A stretch of 64,000 bases of DNA from Panax quinquefolius (Eukaryota; Streptophyta; Magnoliopsida; Apiales; Araliaceae): contig CM035162.1 in assembly GCA_020205615.1 (NCBI GenBank), positions 43,824,464 to 43,888,463 of the forward strand, written 5' to 3'. Shown piece after piece: positions 1 to 10,314 of this stretch. How positions within the stretch are numbered: the stretch's first letter is position 1; each line of letters opens with the position of its first letter. The notes below the pieces were generated by a model that was given only the letters and a program-made list of their open reading frames with translations, did not search any database and was not told where the DNA came from. Position numbers and translations under genes: made by a program.

Positions 1-556
1 AGGGTGTTTTGCCACTATCATACAAGATGTCTAATGACATACAACCTCGTGTCATCATAAGATGTGGTCAGGTTTCATCCACTTTCGAGTATATTTACAA
101 GCACTACCTATATAATCTTGGTGTTTGTTTGGAATTTAATTCCCAATTAGAGACAGTAGAGATAATGATTTGTCAAGAGAAGACTCATCATTGGGAAGAA
201 TATAATAGTAATCTTCTCGTTTTTATTTGGGGTCTATTGGGTCAACCAAGGATAATTTCGTGGCCATATGATATCTACCATAACCCAAAAGCATGGCCTC
301 CCATGTACGAAGGTTTCTCTTGAGCACTTCCCAAAGATTTTAATTTCTAAAACAATTTTTGACTATACATTTATGTAAGGTGTCATTGTGACGCATTACA
401 CACTGGTTGGTATATTTGTATCCAAACTCACAAAGATATGTGTTGTTGTATTTTGCACAACAATTGTTGTAATAAAGTTGTTGTTGTTTTTCGTATCATG
501 TATTTGGCGCACTCAGAATGGGTTGGATGGAATGGACCTATTTTGGGGTCGTTACA
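1..556 (+). mobile_element. 3' part of the 5' LTR of gypsy element A
   Basis: This segment aligns over its whole length with 5693-6263, the end of the downstream LTR, with scattered substitutions and small indels. It ends in GGGGTCGTTACA followed by TT and a primer-binding site, so it is the right end of a 5' LTR whose start lies outside the window. The last 70 bases (a GACTCAGAATGGGT-like stretch, then the GGGGCG-type end) recur at the ends of the LTRs at 6263, 14111 and, inverted, 50331. Its target-site duplication cannot be seen. Confidence 0.85.
9..323 (+). pseudogene. LTR-embedded conserved ORF, copy 1 (unknown function)
   Basis: This open frame of 104 codons has no in-frame stop until TGA at 321-323. 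The same frame is readable in two other LTR copies (5617-6081 plus, 50521-50889 minus). Shared blocks include KMSNDI, PRVIIR, HYLY, ICQEKTH, SNLLVF and AWPPMYEGF. Against the other copies this one has an extra base near 318 (GGTTTCTCTTGAG versus GGTTTCCTTGAG). The insertion shifts it out of the frame that elsewhere continues with EHFPKILISK. The first ATG is at codon 7 (KMSND); the upstream part is cut by the window edge. I do not recognise the family. It may be a chance frame in a recently amplified LTR. Confidence 0.4.
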
Positions 557-1650
557 TTTGGTATCGAGCTTAGGATATGATCTCCATGAGATCGGGATTA
601 GAACTAGGAGGGGAGAGATGAGTAAATCCTTCGCTAATGTGTCCTACCTAAGCTTAATCATTGTCTCATTCATAATATACTTGGATATTATGTGATATGT
701 TAATTTGCTTAATTAACCCTTGTTTTATGACAGTATTTGAGAATGGCAGCTAAGAATAATAACAATGGAGTGAATGAAACTTTGGGGATACCTCTAATCA
801 CTAACCATGATAATGTGATGTCAGACGAAGAAGGAATTAGAGATATCCATGTGGTGAGTGAAGAATTGATAGTTGCATCTTAGATAGTCGCAGAGGTAAC
901 AACCGAGAGTGAGGCGTAAGAGGAAGAAGAGGTACCGAGGAGAGTTTATTAGAGGTATTATATGATCAAAATGTAGAATTTCAAAATCGTATTCATGAGT
1001 TTAAGAGCAGTCAAGAACGACAGACGGTCGTGGAGCAAAAGGATGCAACAATTCAAGCTTCAGGTTACCCGATATGTGATGCTTGAATAGAAGCATTCTT
1101 TTGGCAAGAGTATAAGATGATAAAGATGGAATCTGAAAAAAAAAAAGAAAAACCGAACGAGTGAGAATAAGTGATGTACGGGCAAAAGCCGCACGACACG
1201 TGGATATTGTGGAAAGAGATGTCCGATCTAAGAAGGCTAAAATAGATGATATGAATTTCTCTTTTTGGAAAGCAATTGGGAGAACCCAACATCGAAGTTT
1301 TGAATTACCCCGCATGAGAGAGGTCAACCTGAATTCGATATGGATCAAGATTGATGATTCAGATCATGAATCAGAGTACGACGATGCAAATTGAGGGAGG
1401 AATATGCCTTATAGAAAAGTATATTCCAACAGTAGTGATGACGCCAAATCACGCCTGCATAAGTCAAAGCCGAGTAGTTCGAGGGATAGCGGTTGTCACG
1501 ACTTCCCAACAAATGAGGAACCCAAATGAAGTTATCACGGAGATGAGCAATGGAGAAATCATGATGACCCGGAGATAGAATCAAATGAAAGCAAGGTATT
1601 CTCAACTTTTCGAAATACCAGGTACGTAAATTTCGGGGACGAAATTTCAT
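557..1650 (+). mobile_element. Interior of element A: non-autonomous, short ORFs of unknown function
   Basis: Only about 1.1 kb separates the primer-binding site from the polypurine tract. An ATG at 743 opens MAAKNNNNGVNETLG, and a similar start (ATG, then NVNNGV) occurs in element B at 6976, so this is a gag N-terminal remnant. It runs into a TAG after about 45 codons. The rest has fragments rich in E, K, R and D, for example an ORF at 1161-1394. No protease, RT or integrase motif is present. The last stretch (1585-1650) matches the end of element B's polyprotein (ESNESKVFSTF, then the GGGGACGAAATTT signature). This fits a LARD-like or internally deleted derivative moved in trans by an element like B. 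That is inferred from shared primer site, tract and gag start. Confidence 0.65.
559..569 (+). other. Primer-binding site of element A
   Basis: TGGTATCGAGC begins two bases after the LTR end. It resembles the initiator-tRNA-Met type site (TGGTATCAGAGC) of many plant gypsy elements, with one base missing. The same sequence sits after the LTR end of element B at 6793. Confidence 0.7.
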
Positions 1651-1663
1651 AAGGAGGGGAGAT
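1651..1663 (+). other. Polypurine tract of element A
   Basis: AAGGAGGGGAGAT lies directly before the 3' LTR start TGTAAGACCCC. It is preceded by the GGGGACGAAATTT block typical of Tekay/Del-type elements. The same arrangement occurs at 11607-11618. Confidence 0.8.
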
Positions 1664-3025
1664 TGTAAGACCCCGAATTTTATGAAATAAAAGTATTCAA
1701 TTTTTCTTATAATTACAATTCAGTAAATGGTTAAATTGATAAAAAGTTAAAGTTAAGGGTAATATATGATTTTTTTTTCAAAATAAGCAAGTGGTTATAA
1801 AATACTCATTGTTATCGGAGAATATTCGTTTGGTCGTGAAATATTCTTTCCGCTTGGGAATATTCATACGACTGCAGCAAACCCTTTGTGGGCCCCATAA
1901 TGTAATAACTATCGGATGAAGAAAATGACAAATTAAAGTTTTTATAAATAACGCAGTAATCGTTATCAATTAACACGCTTGAATTAAAGTAAAGTAATAC
2001 GCTATTGCAGCATAAAGAATTATTACCAGATCGCATGTAAAGATTTTTGAATTATCGATTCTTACGTAAGAAGGCACTACTCAATAATTGTTACAAAGAA
2101 TTATCGCTCAATATTTTATTTTTGATTCAATAATTGTCGTGTTGATATTTTATATTATCGTTGTTTTAATAATTGTCACCGCACAAGATTTTCCATTATC
2201 AAATCAATAATTCATATTATTTGAATAATATTATTAGATAACATTATTGGCAATGTCTAGAAAGTTCTCATCTAAGGAGAGGTTTGGTCACCTAATCATG
2301 GCGTCAAGAAGTAGAGAAATTTTATCGAAAGCCCCTCTTTCCAAGGAACTACCGGTTGTCATTATTGTGTGATTTCGTAATATTATTTGTGAATAATTAA
2401 TTATTAATTTATATGATGAGGAAAATATTGATTTTATGTGGATATAGATGGAGAAAATTTTAATGTGACAATTGTTAAAAATTAATATTTTATCTTTTTC
2501 CGATAAAATAATTTATTTTAATATATTATTATATTTTAATAATATAATAATGGTGATATATTTTACTATGAATGTGAGATATATGAGTATATGAGGAGGA
2601 AGAGTATTTTTGTTTCAAAAGATGTTTAAAACATGTTAAACATGTCGGTGAGACCCCATTTTTTGATCAAATTTGATTATAATCGTAAAATCGCCTGCTT
2701 ATGGATTTTTGGCCAATTTCATTTGGAATTTGGAAAAATTTCTTCGCAAAGTTGTAGAGAATTGAATTTCCTATAAAAATATGCGAGATTCGAATTTTCT
2801 AATAAAAGGGCTATTTATTATGAATTATTGAAGTTCCAGATTAATTGATTATCATTTTTGGAAGTTTTAAATATTTTTGTTAGAAAAACGTTTTTTATTG
2901 TTGGCCCATGTGTTGTTAGATCCTGAAATTCGGAAGTCAAGTGTATGCGAGGAATTTTTATATATATATATATATATATATTAATATTTTATTAAATTTT
3001 TTTGCTTTGGTGTTCTAAGCATTTT

Positions 3026-3038
3026 CCTATAAATAGGG
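3026..3038 (+). promoter_or_regulatory. LTR core promoter (TATA box), element A
   Basis: CCTATAAATAGGG sits about 1.36 kb into the LTR. It is followed by GGTTAGAATTGAAAATCACA and a CT-rich stretch (TTTCTCTCTCTTCTCTC), a common plant initiator and leader context. The same block recurs in the LTRs at 12801 (plus) and, inverted, at 14501 and 53604. Confidence 0.65.
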
Positions 3039-3317
3039 TGCTTAGGTTAGAATTGAAAATCACAATTTAAACTTCTGATTTTCTCTCTCTTCTCTCTATA
3101 ATATCGAGCGATTTTTGTGAGTATTTTAGTACTTCGAGTATTGCTATACTGCAAGTTCTTTTTAGCACTATATCCAAAGATTCCAAATGTAAGTACTATT
3201 CTTTCCGAGGTAAGTGGAGGTTATTTTCTTCTAAAATGATATTATTTCTTCAATATCATTATGCCGTAATGTTGGTTTGAAATTTTTATCCAATTTAGAA
3301 CTTTTTTATGCTCTGGG

Positions 3318-3400
3318 GTTACTATTCATGAGTTACTTATTCATGAGTTACTATTCACAAGTTACTATTCATGAGTTACTATTCATTTAGTACTATTCAT
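3318..3400 (+). repeat. Tandem repeat, about 15 bp, core ACTATTCATGAGTT
   Basis: About five imperfect copies of GTTACTATTCATGA occur in a row in the transcribed part of LTR A. Further single ACTATTCA copies lie to 3500. Similar ACTATTCA clusters occur at 6270-6325 and 13085-13165 in the LTRs of element B, so the repeat is a feature of this LTR group. Confidence 0.7.
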
Positions 3401-3709
3401 TTAAACGTGATGATGTTTTTTGTGAAATTTCTATCTTTTGGTGTCTGAGTTACTATTCACGATACAAAGACTATTCACTTAATACGCACTATTCATTTAA
3501 AAATGAAATTTCTTCTTTTTGTCCAAAATATCTATTCGGATACTATCTTTGATTGGATCTATGTTTTGGTCTTTATTCTTGAATTTTACTCCACCGTTAT
3601 TTATGAAGTATTTTTGAACGGGAATTGTTTAAAGTACTAATCCTTAATATTTGTTCTTTTGTTTCACCGGATTCGCTTTTCTTTAAAATATTTTTCATCA
3701 TCCTCACTC

Positions 3710-3870
3710 CTAAATGATGATATAAATCGAATATCTTTGGCCCAGTAGTGCAAAAGATGAATGATTTCGATGAATATCTTTGGCCGTAGTACAAAAGATG
3801 AACAGTGTTTAGATGAATATGACTAACTGATAAATATCTTTGGCCTGTAGTGCAAAGATGACTTGTAAGG
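3710..3870 (+). repeat. Minor cluster of ATCTTTGGCC...CAAAGAT hairpin repeats
   Basis: Three diverged units of the same type as the main array at 4798-5180 occur here. Each has ATCTTTGGCC, about 6-8 bases, then CAAAAGAT or CAAAGAT. Equivalent small clusters are at 6590-6705 and 13395-13545. Confidence 0.65.
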
Positions 3871-4797
3871 GTTATTATGACTAACTGAATATGTAAGGGT
3901 TATTATGTTTTCCAATTTCGAAATTTTTCTGAACCTTCAAAAATTCAGGAAAAATTTGAAATGATATTTTGATGAGTTTTGTAGATTGTGTCCAAAAATG
4001 GCGATTTTTGGATGTATAGATTAGGAGTTATGGATTTTATGAGAAAAGACTATTTTAAAAGTAACCGCTTATAACTCCTTGTGGTTAATTCCAAAATTGA
4101 TAAAATTTTTATTAGGAGTATATATAACAGAAGTATACCGTGTAAATTTCAAAATTTTTGGACAAAAGTACAATTTATGATAAATGTCTAAATATTCGGT
4201 AGTTTTGGCCATATGAAAAATATTAAATGAATTTTAAAAATTCTGAGAAAAATATATGCTTAATATGGGACTATATTATGCTAAATCCCAGAAAAGAAAT
4301 ATTTTTGGAACTGATTTGGTATTTTTCATGAAAATATTCTAGTTATGAGTAAATGAATTAAATATGTTATGTGAAGTAAGAAAATTGGAAAATATGATTT
4401 TATGGCTTGAGAATCATATATGAGGTATATCTTGATTTTTGATGAGGGTTTTGGTTATTGGTGATGAAATCTTATGAGTTTGGCATTTTAGGATGATTAA
4501 ATGCATTTATTAGTAAAGTGTAAACAATTAAAATAAATTGTTTATAAGTTTAAGAAATGATTAAAATATTGTGGTAGTATTAATAATATTAGATTATGAG
4601 ATTATTAAGTGATTTATAACATTTTGATTAAGGTGTTATGAGATCATTGATTTATGAATCTTACTCTTGAGATTAAATCGATATGTTGATTATATTGTTT
4701 TTATTATCATATATAACATTCTTATAACCCTAATGATGATATTTCTCTTTGACTTGAGTGTAAAGATGGGTAGATTATTGGTATGATCGTGACTATA

Positions 4798-5180
4798 GGT
4801 TCTCTTTGGCCAGTAGTGCAAAGATGAATTATTGATGAATATCTTTGGTTCGTAATGCAAAGATGACTTGCTGTTGAATATCTTTGGCCTGTAGTGCAAA
4901 GATGAATTGTTAATGAATATATTTGGCCTGTAGTGCAAATATGAACTGTTGAGGAATATCTTTGGCCCGTAGTTCAAAGATGACATGTTGTTGAATATCT
5001 TTGGCCTGGAGTGCAAAGATGACATGTTGTTGAATATCTTTGGCCTGGAGTGCAAAGATGGTCTGTTGATGAATATCTTTGGCCCGTAGTACAAAGATGA
5101 CCTGTTATTGAATATCTTTGGCCTGTAGTGCAAAGATAGTCTGTTGATGAATATCTTTGGCCGTAGTGCAAAGATGAAAT
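4798..5180 (+). repeat. Tandem array of about ten 39-bp hairpin-forming units
   Basis: Units read AATATCTTTGGCCYGTAGTG, then CAAAGATGA plus about 10 variable bases ending in TTGATG or TTGTTG. ATCTTTG and CAAAGAT are inverted complements about 10 bases apart, so every unit can fold into a short hairpin. Because the unit length is a multiple of three, reading frames stay open through the array and give periodic peptides (147 and 65 codons on the minus strand). These are repeat artefacts and not genes. A diverged inverted array of the same type lies in the solo LTR at about 51520-52180. Confidence 0.85.
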
Positions 5181-5616
5181 TGTTAGTATGATTATGAACA
5201 GGAACTGTGATTTGGTATAACCATGATCTTTGATGTTTCAGGTAAAGACAGGTGATGAAAAGTATCTTCGTCTTGGATGTGAAGAGGAATTTAGAACCAC
5301 AATTATGATTATGAGTTATTCATATGATTGTGGAAAGGAACTGTTGATTGATGTTACAGGGATAAAATATTGTTGGTAGACTTTTAATGTGGAGAAGATA
5401 ATAGACTTTATGGTCTATTTGACTCTTCAAATGGATTGCTCGTTCTGCTGCAACTATGGTTTAAAAGTTTTATTATCTACCATATGTTCTAAATCTCTAA
5501 TTTATTACTGATGAAGTCTATTGATAATGTAATTATCTTTAGTCATAATATTTTGTACTGAGCTAGTTGTGTTCACCCTTTTGCTTCAAAATTCCTTTCA
5601 GGTAATAAAAGTGTAA

Positions 5617-6081
5617 CTGGGACAAGCGGGGAATAACAGGAGAATAGAACAGTGGTCTATAGATGTTGAGGGTGAGGTGAATTTAACTTGGAAGGGTGTT
5701 TTGCCACTATCATATAAGATGTCTAATGACATACAACCTCGTGTCATCATAAGACAGGGTTGTGCTCATCCACTTGCTGAGCATATTTACAAGCACTACC
5801 TATATAATCTTGGTGTTTGTTTGGAGTATAATTCCTAATTAGAGATAATGGAGATAATGATATGTCAAGAGAAGACTCACTATTGGGAAGAATATGATAG
5901 TAATCTTCTCGTTTTTCTTTGGGGTCTATTGGGTCAACCAAGGATAATTCTGTGGCCATATAATATCTATCATAACCTAGACGCATGGCCTCCCATGTAC
6001 GAAGGTTTCCTTGAGCACTTCCCAAAGATTTTAATTTCTAAAACAATTTTCGTTGTACCTTTATGTAAGGTGTCATGGTGA
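5617..6081 (+). pseudogene. LTR-embedded conserved ORF, copy 2 (unknown function)
   Basis: The frame is open from the codon after TAA 5614-5616 to TGA 6079-6081, except for one TAA at 5836-5838. Copy 1 has CAA (Q) at that point, so it is a C-to-T change. It extends about 30 codons further upstream than copy 1 shows (EQWSIDVEGEVNLTWKGVLP). It then runs through SYKMSNDI, PRVIIRQGCAH, the ICQEKTH block and WPPMYEGFLEHFPKILISK. Small indels alter the last dozen codons relative to the other copies. It has no clear signal peptide, membrane segment or known motif. It sits at the 3' end of the LTR, so it would lie in the leader of a genomic transcript or the 3' end of a read-through transcript. Confidence 0.4.
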
Positions 6082-6263
6082 CGTCTTTATCCAAGTTGGT
6101 GTCCGTGGTCACGATTGGTATATTTTAGAATCAAAACTCATAACATATGTGTTGTTGTATTTTGCACGAAAATTATTGTAATAAAGTTGTAGTTTTTTTC
6201 TGTACCATGTATTTGGCGACTCAGAATGGGTTGGATGGAATGGACTGTTTTGGGGGCGCCACA

Positions 6264-6789
6264 ACGATATCTGGCACTATTCACGTGATATCAAAGACTA
6301 TTTACTGAATACTTAACACTATTCATCAAAAATGAAATTTTCTTCTTTTTGTCCAAGATGTCTATTATGGTTACTATCTTTGATTGTATCCATGTTTTGA
6401 TCTTTATTTTGAATTTCGCTTTAAAATTGGTATTTATGAAGTATTATTGATCTTGGATAAACCGTTATACTAATCCCTACTATTTGTCCTTCCGCTTTCA
6501 TTGGATTCGTTTTCTTTAAAATATTTTTCATCATCCTCACCCTAAATGATGATATTACTAAATATCTTCTACCAGATTGCAAAGATAAATGATTAATCGA
6601 TGAATATCTTTGGCCCGTAGTGCAAAGATGAACAGTGTTGAGATGAAACATGACTAATTGGTGATACAAATGAATATCTTGGCCCTGTAGTGCAAAGATG
6701 AATATTTGATTAAAGATGTATATTGGCTCAGAAGTAAATCGATAGGTACCTAATGTGAGGTGTTTGTCATCGATGGGACATTTATCACA
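6264..6789 (+). mobile_element. Truncated 5' LTR of gypsy element B
   Basis: 6264-6715 matches 13100-13570 of the intact 3' LTR of element B (ACTATTCAC repeats, the TTCTTCTTTTTGTCCAAGATG block, hairpin repeats). It lacks the first 1.5 kb and diverges over its last 70 bases. It ends TTTATCACA one base before the primer-binding site. Its left edge abuts the end of LTR A exactly, so the missing part was lost by deletion or by recombination between the two LTRs. Confidence 0.7.
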
Positions 6790-6792
6790 GTT

Positions 6793-6803
6793 TGGTATCG
6801 AGC
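6793..6803 (+). other. Primer-binding site of element B
   Basis: TGGTATCGAGC lies just after the 5' LTR end and is identical to the site of element A at 559. Confidence 0.7.
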
Positions 6804-6975
6804 TTAGGATATGGTCTCAAGCGGAGATCGGGGAATAGAACTTGGAGGGGAGAGATGAGTAAATCCTTCGCTAGTGTGTCTTATCTAAGCTTATTTGTTG
6901 GTCGGTCATATTATAGGATATTATGTGATATGTTAATTTGTTTAATTAACCCTTGTTTTATGGCAAGATTTAAGA

Positions 6976-7625
6976 ATGGTCACCGAGAACGTTAACAATG
7001 GAGTGTATGAGATCGTGGAACAACCTTTAGTTACAAAACCAGAGAACGTGCAATGTAAAGGCAATATTCCTCCCTAAACAACAACTACCGAGCAAACGAT
7101 GAATGATGGAATGTTTAGGAGCTTTTGCGCATTCATGCAAAACCGCACGAGGAGACTCGTGCACAAAATATGGGTGGAAATGATAGCACAATGCGGATTG
7201 TCACAAACCAAGCGATTCAAGGAGTTGGGACCACCGAATTTAAGGAAAGCCGGATCCAATCATGGCGGAAACGTGGTCAAGCAAATTACCAAGATATTCG
7301 ATGTCTTGGGATACACGGAGGAACGAAGGTTCCATTCGCCACCTTTATGTTCAGCGGTGAGGCGGACTACTAGTGAGAGTCTCGTGAAGCGCACTCACCA
7401 CCGCACACTCAAAGATGTCTCTTGAGAAAAGTTTCAGAAACTATTCAATGACAAGTACTTTCCCGAAAGTATTCGCTATATGAAGGAGGTGGAGTTTATC
7501 GATCGAACAAAACAAATACGACGGTGTCCCAACACGAGGCAAAGTTTGCAGAGTTATCCAGTGTTTGCACCTCATTTGGTCGAAAATGAGGAACGAATGA
7601 CGAGGATGTTTCGAGAGGTCTAAAG
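6976..7625 (+). pseudogene. gag of Tekay/Del-like element B (broken)
   Basis: ATG 6976 begins MVTENVNNGVYEIVEQP and meets TAA after 33 codons. Gag capsid-region signatures continue in shifting frames: EKIFDVLGYTEER-like residues near 7290, KVPFATFMFSGEADY near 7330-7373, then FNDKYFPESIRYMKEVEFID at 7441-7500 and FAPHLVENEERMTRMFRE near 7565-7620. These match the retrotransposon gag domain of chromovirus-type gypsy elements. The WW residues expected after GEADY fall at a TAG (7371-7373). At least three frameshifts and two stops make this non-functional. Confidence 0.75.
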
Positions 7626-7964
7626 CCCTAGAGAAGTAATATCTTATATCTCATAAATTTTCTTTATATTCAGATGTTGTAAATGCAGGGCTCAATTATT
7701 AGAGCGAGATAATGAGTATGTAAACCGAGGGACCACAACCAGGTCATCTGGATGACAAGCAATCATCGTGAGCGATGATAACCAACGAGGAGGAAAAATA
7801 CGAACAAAAGCGGTAGAACCACTCTCGGGTGGTCATCGTGTCCATGATAATAGAGAGGTGAGTCAAGTGGAAATTTCGGAAAGAGGAGATTCAACAATGA
7901 CGTAAAGACATCAACAAAGAAGACCAAAGACCAACAACAAATTCTAGGGGAGGAGGTCGACCGC

Positions 7965-8110
7965 CGGTTAGATGTTACAAATGCGGAAAGAGGGACATAT
8001 CATTCAAACCGTCCACAACAATCCAAGGTATGTTACAACCGTGGAAAGGAAGGCCACATAGCTCGGGATTGTTTCAGAAAGCAAAACCAAGTTCAACGGG
8101 GATGGTGACT
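7965..8110 (+). pseudogene. gag zinc-knuckle region of element B (broken)
   Basis: A first knuckle start (RCYKCGKRD) near 7970 is cut by a frameshift. A second reads CYNRGKEGHIARDC near 8030-8075. This is the CX2CX4HX4C motif with the second Cys replaced by Arg (TGT to CGT). Nucleocapsid knuckles normally bind element RNA during packaging. Confidence 0.65.
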
Positions 8111-8214
8111 CAAGGGTCATCCTTGATAAGTCAAAATCAATGGTTCTTAGAAGAGCGTTTGTCATGACCGGCCAAAATGCGAGGAACCCGAACGAGGTGA
8201 TTACGGGTTAATCT

Positions 8215-8480
8215 TGAACTCTTGCAAGTTTATACCTTACTAGATACCGGTGCTCTACCCATTCTTTTATCTCTCCGCTTGTGCTCAACGTTTAAACTTA
8301 ACTCCGGAGAAATTGGACTTTGACTTATCTCGTTGAAACTCCGTTGGGTGAAACCTTCGTTACATCTACGCTTATAAATCTTGCATGATCCAAGTCAGCA
8401 CTATCACATTACCCGTTGATCTTATATCTTTAAAGATACTTGCTTTTGATGTGATTTTAGGAATTGATGGTTAACCACTC
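8215..8480 (+). pseudogene. Aspartic protease region of element B (decayed)
   Basis: The residues YTLLDTGALPILLS at about 8231-8270 contain the DTG active-site triad of retropepsins in the expected place between the zinc knuckle and RT. A weak ILGIDG-like second signature (GIDG) appears near 8459-8475. Frameshifts separate the parts. Confidence 0.6.
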
Positions 8481-8611
8481 ATCATGCCAAAATTGATTGT
8501 TTTTGTAAGGTCATAGTTTTCATATTCCTAACCAACTCGTCATATTTAATTCAAATAACTAAACCACTAAAATCAGTCACTATCATATTAAGCCATAAAG
8601 ATATTCGTTTA

Positions 8612-9830
8612 TTGAAAAACGGATGTCAAGCTTTCTTAGCCCATGTTATGGATTTGAACAAAGACAAGTCAGATTTGAATAATATTTCTGTTGTTAGAGA
8701 ATTTTCTAATGTATTTCCTGAAGAACTTCCCGGTCTACCCCCAGAACGTGATGTTGAATTCTATATTGACCTTGAGCGGGTACAAAACCCATTTCTAAAA
8801 CCCCATATCGAATGGCTCCTATTGAACTTCAGGAGTTAAAAGTCCAACTACAGAAATTGTTAGACATAAGTTTCATTCGTCCTAGTACATCTCCTTGGGG
8901 TGCTCCTGTTTTATTCGTAAAGAAGAAAGACGGGAGTATGTGACTTTGTATTGACTACCGAGAATTAAACCATGTCACCATCAAGAATAGGTATCCGCTA
9001 CCTCGCATTGATGACCTATTCGACCAGTTGCAAGGAGCACAATTCTTTTCAAAGATCGATCTTCGTTCTTGATATCATCAGCTAAAGATTAAAACTGAGG
9101 ATATTCCAAAAACTGCCTTCAGAACTCGGTACGGGCATTATGAATTCTTTGTCATGTCTTTTGGATTGACTAATGCTCCTGCTGCTTTTATGGATATGAT
9201 GAACCGTGTATTCAAGGAATATTTGGATCAGTTTGTTGTTGTCTTTATTGATGACATCCTCATCTATTCCAAAAGCCGTGAAGATCATGAGCACCATTTG
9301 AAGTCGATATCGCAAAGGCTTCGTGATAACAAGCTATATACCAAGTTGAAAATGCGAGTTCGCTTCGAGCGAAGTAGCATTCCTTGGGCACGTGGTGTCA
9401 AAACATGGAGTATCCGTCGACCCAAGCGAAGATCAAGCAAGACAAAGTGGGAGCAACCAAAGTCGGTGACCAAAGTGTGTAGCTTTTTGGGCTTAATGGT
9501 TATTATTATCGGAGATTCGTGGAAGGATTTTCTCGAATCGCCATTCGCTAACTCAGTTGACCTTGAAAGATACAAAATTTGTATGGAGCGAGGAATGCGA
9601 GAAGAGTTTCCAAGAGCTCAAGAGGAGACTCATTTTCAGCACTGTTTCGCAATACCATCCGTACTTGATGGATTTGTTATATACAACGATGCTTCGTGCA
9701 AAGGGTTAGGATGCGTTCTCATGCAACATGGAAAAGTCATAGCCTACGCCTCACGATAACTCAAAGAATATGAGAGGAATTATCCTACTAATGATCTAGA
9801 GTGGGCAGCAATGATTCGCGTTAAAATTTG
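8612..9830 (+). pseudogene. Reverse transcriptase and RNase H of element B (decayed)
   Basis: Starting with GCQAFLAHVMDL and VVREFSNVFPEELPGLPP, the frame leads into RT. Motifs seen include [54 protein letters not shown] and the catalytic [10 protein letters not shown] at 9244-9273, with both Asp residues intact. TGA 8941-8943 replaces the Arg codon of MRLCIDY (CGA to TGA) and TGA 9070-9072 lies in DLRSGYHQ. A frameshift near 9350 moves CEF...FLGHVVS to another frame. RNase H follows at about 9670-9810 ([19 protein letters not shown]), then TAA 9757-9759 in SRQLKEYE (CAA to TAA). The order and motifs place it among Tekay/Del chromoviruses. Confidence 0.85.
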
Positions 9831-10314
9831 GGAACACTACTCAGTATGGGGAGAAAGTGGAGATTTATACGGACCATAAAAGCCTCAAATATTTCTTCAC
9901 CAAAAAGAACTCAACACGCGCAAGAACGACGTTGGCTTGAACTATTGAAAGATTACGATCACACTATTCAATATCATCGTGGAAAAGTTTAACGTAAGAG
10001 TCGACGCATCGAGTAGTAAGATCATATGCTGAGCACGAAAAGCGATATTGTTAATGCAAAGGCCCATTCTCGTATGACTTGCAAAGGATGGAGGTAGAAT
10101 TAAAGACCAGGACCCACATGATGATGGTAATATACGAGTAGAACCGACTTTAATCGATAAAGTTAAAGTCCGCTTCAAGCTACGGGATTGAGTCGATACG
10201 TATGAAGAAGAAAGTGCAAGAAAAAGCTATTCGTAAGCGAGAATCGATGAAGAAGGAATACTTAGATTCAACTCTGCACTTTGTGTTCCTAACGATTTCG
10301 ACTTGAAGCATAGA

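Larger units (their letters stand above)
1664..6263 (+). mobile_element. 3' LTR of element A, about 4.6 kb
   Basis: It starts TGTAAGACCCCGAATTTTATG right after the polypurine tract and ends GGGGGCGCCACA at 6263. The start matches, inverted, the right end of the solo LTR at 54158, and the end matches 50331. A TATA box lies near 3028, so transcription would start about 1.4 kb into the LTR, leaving some 3.2 kb of R-U5. That downstream part holds an ACTATTCAT tandem repeat, 39-bp hairpin repeats and the LTR ORF. The next element's truncated LTR begins directly at 6264. Confidence 0.8.

Noticed and set aside
4690..5133. 147-codon minus-strand ORF with a repeated SLHYGPKIF-like peptide
   Set aside because: It is produced by the 39-bp tandem repeat, whose length is a multiple of three. 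There is no start context or homology, and the period equals the DNA repeat.
4798..5180. CRISPR-like array of regularly spaced repeats
   Set aside because: Units are contiguous and drift along their whole length. There are no unique spacers, and the context is a plant LTR.
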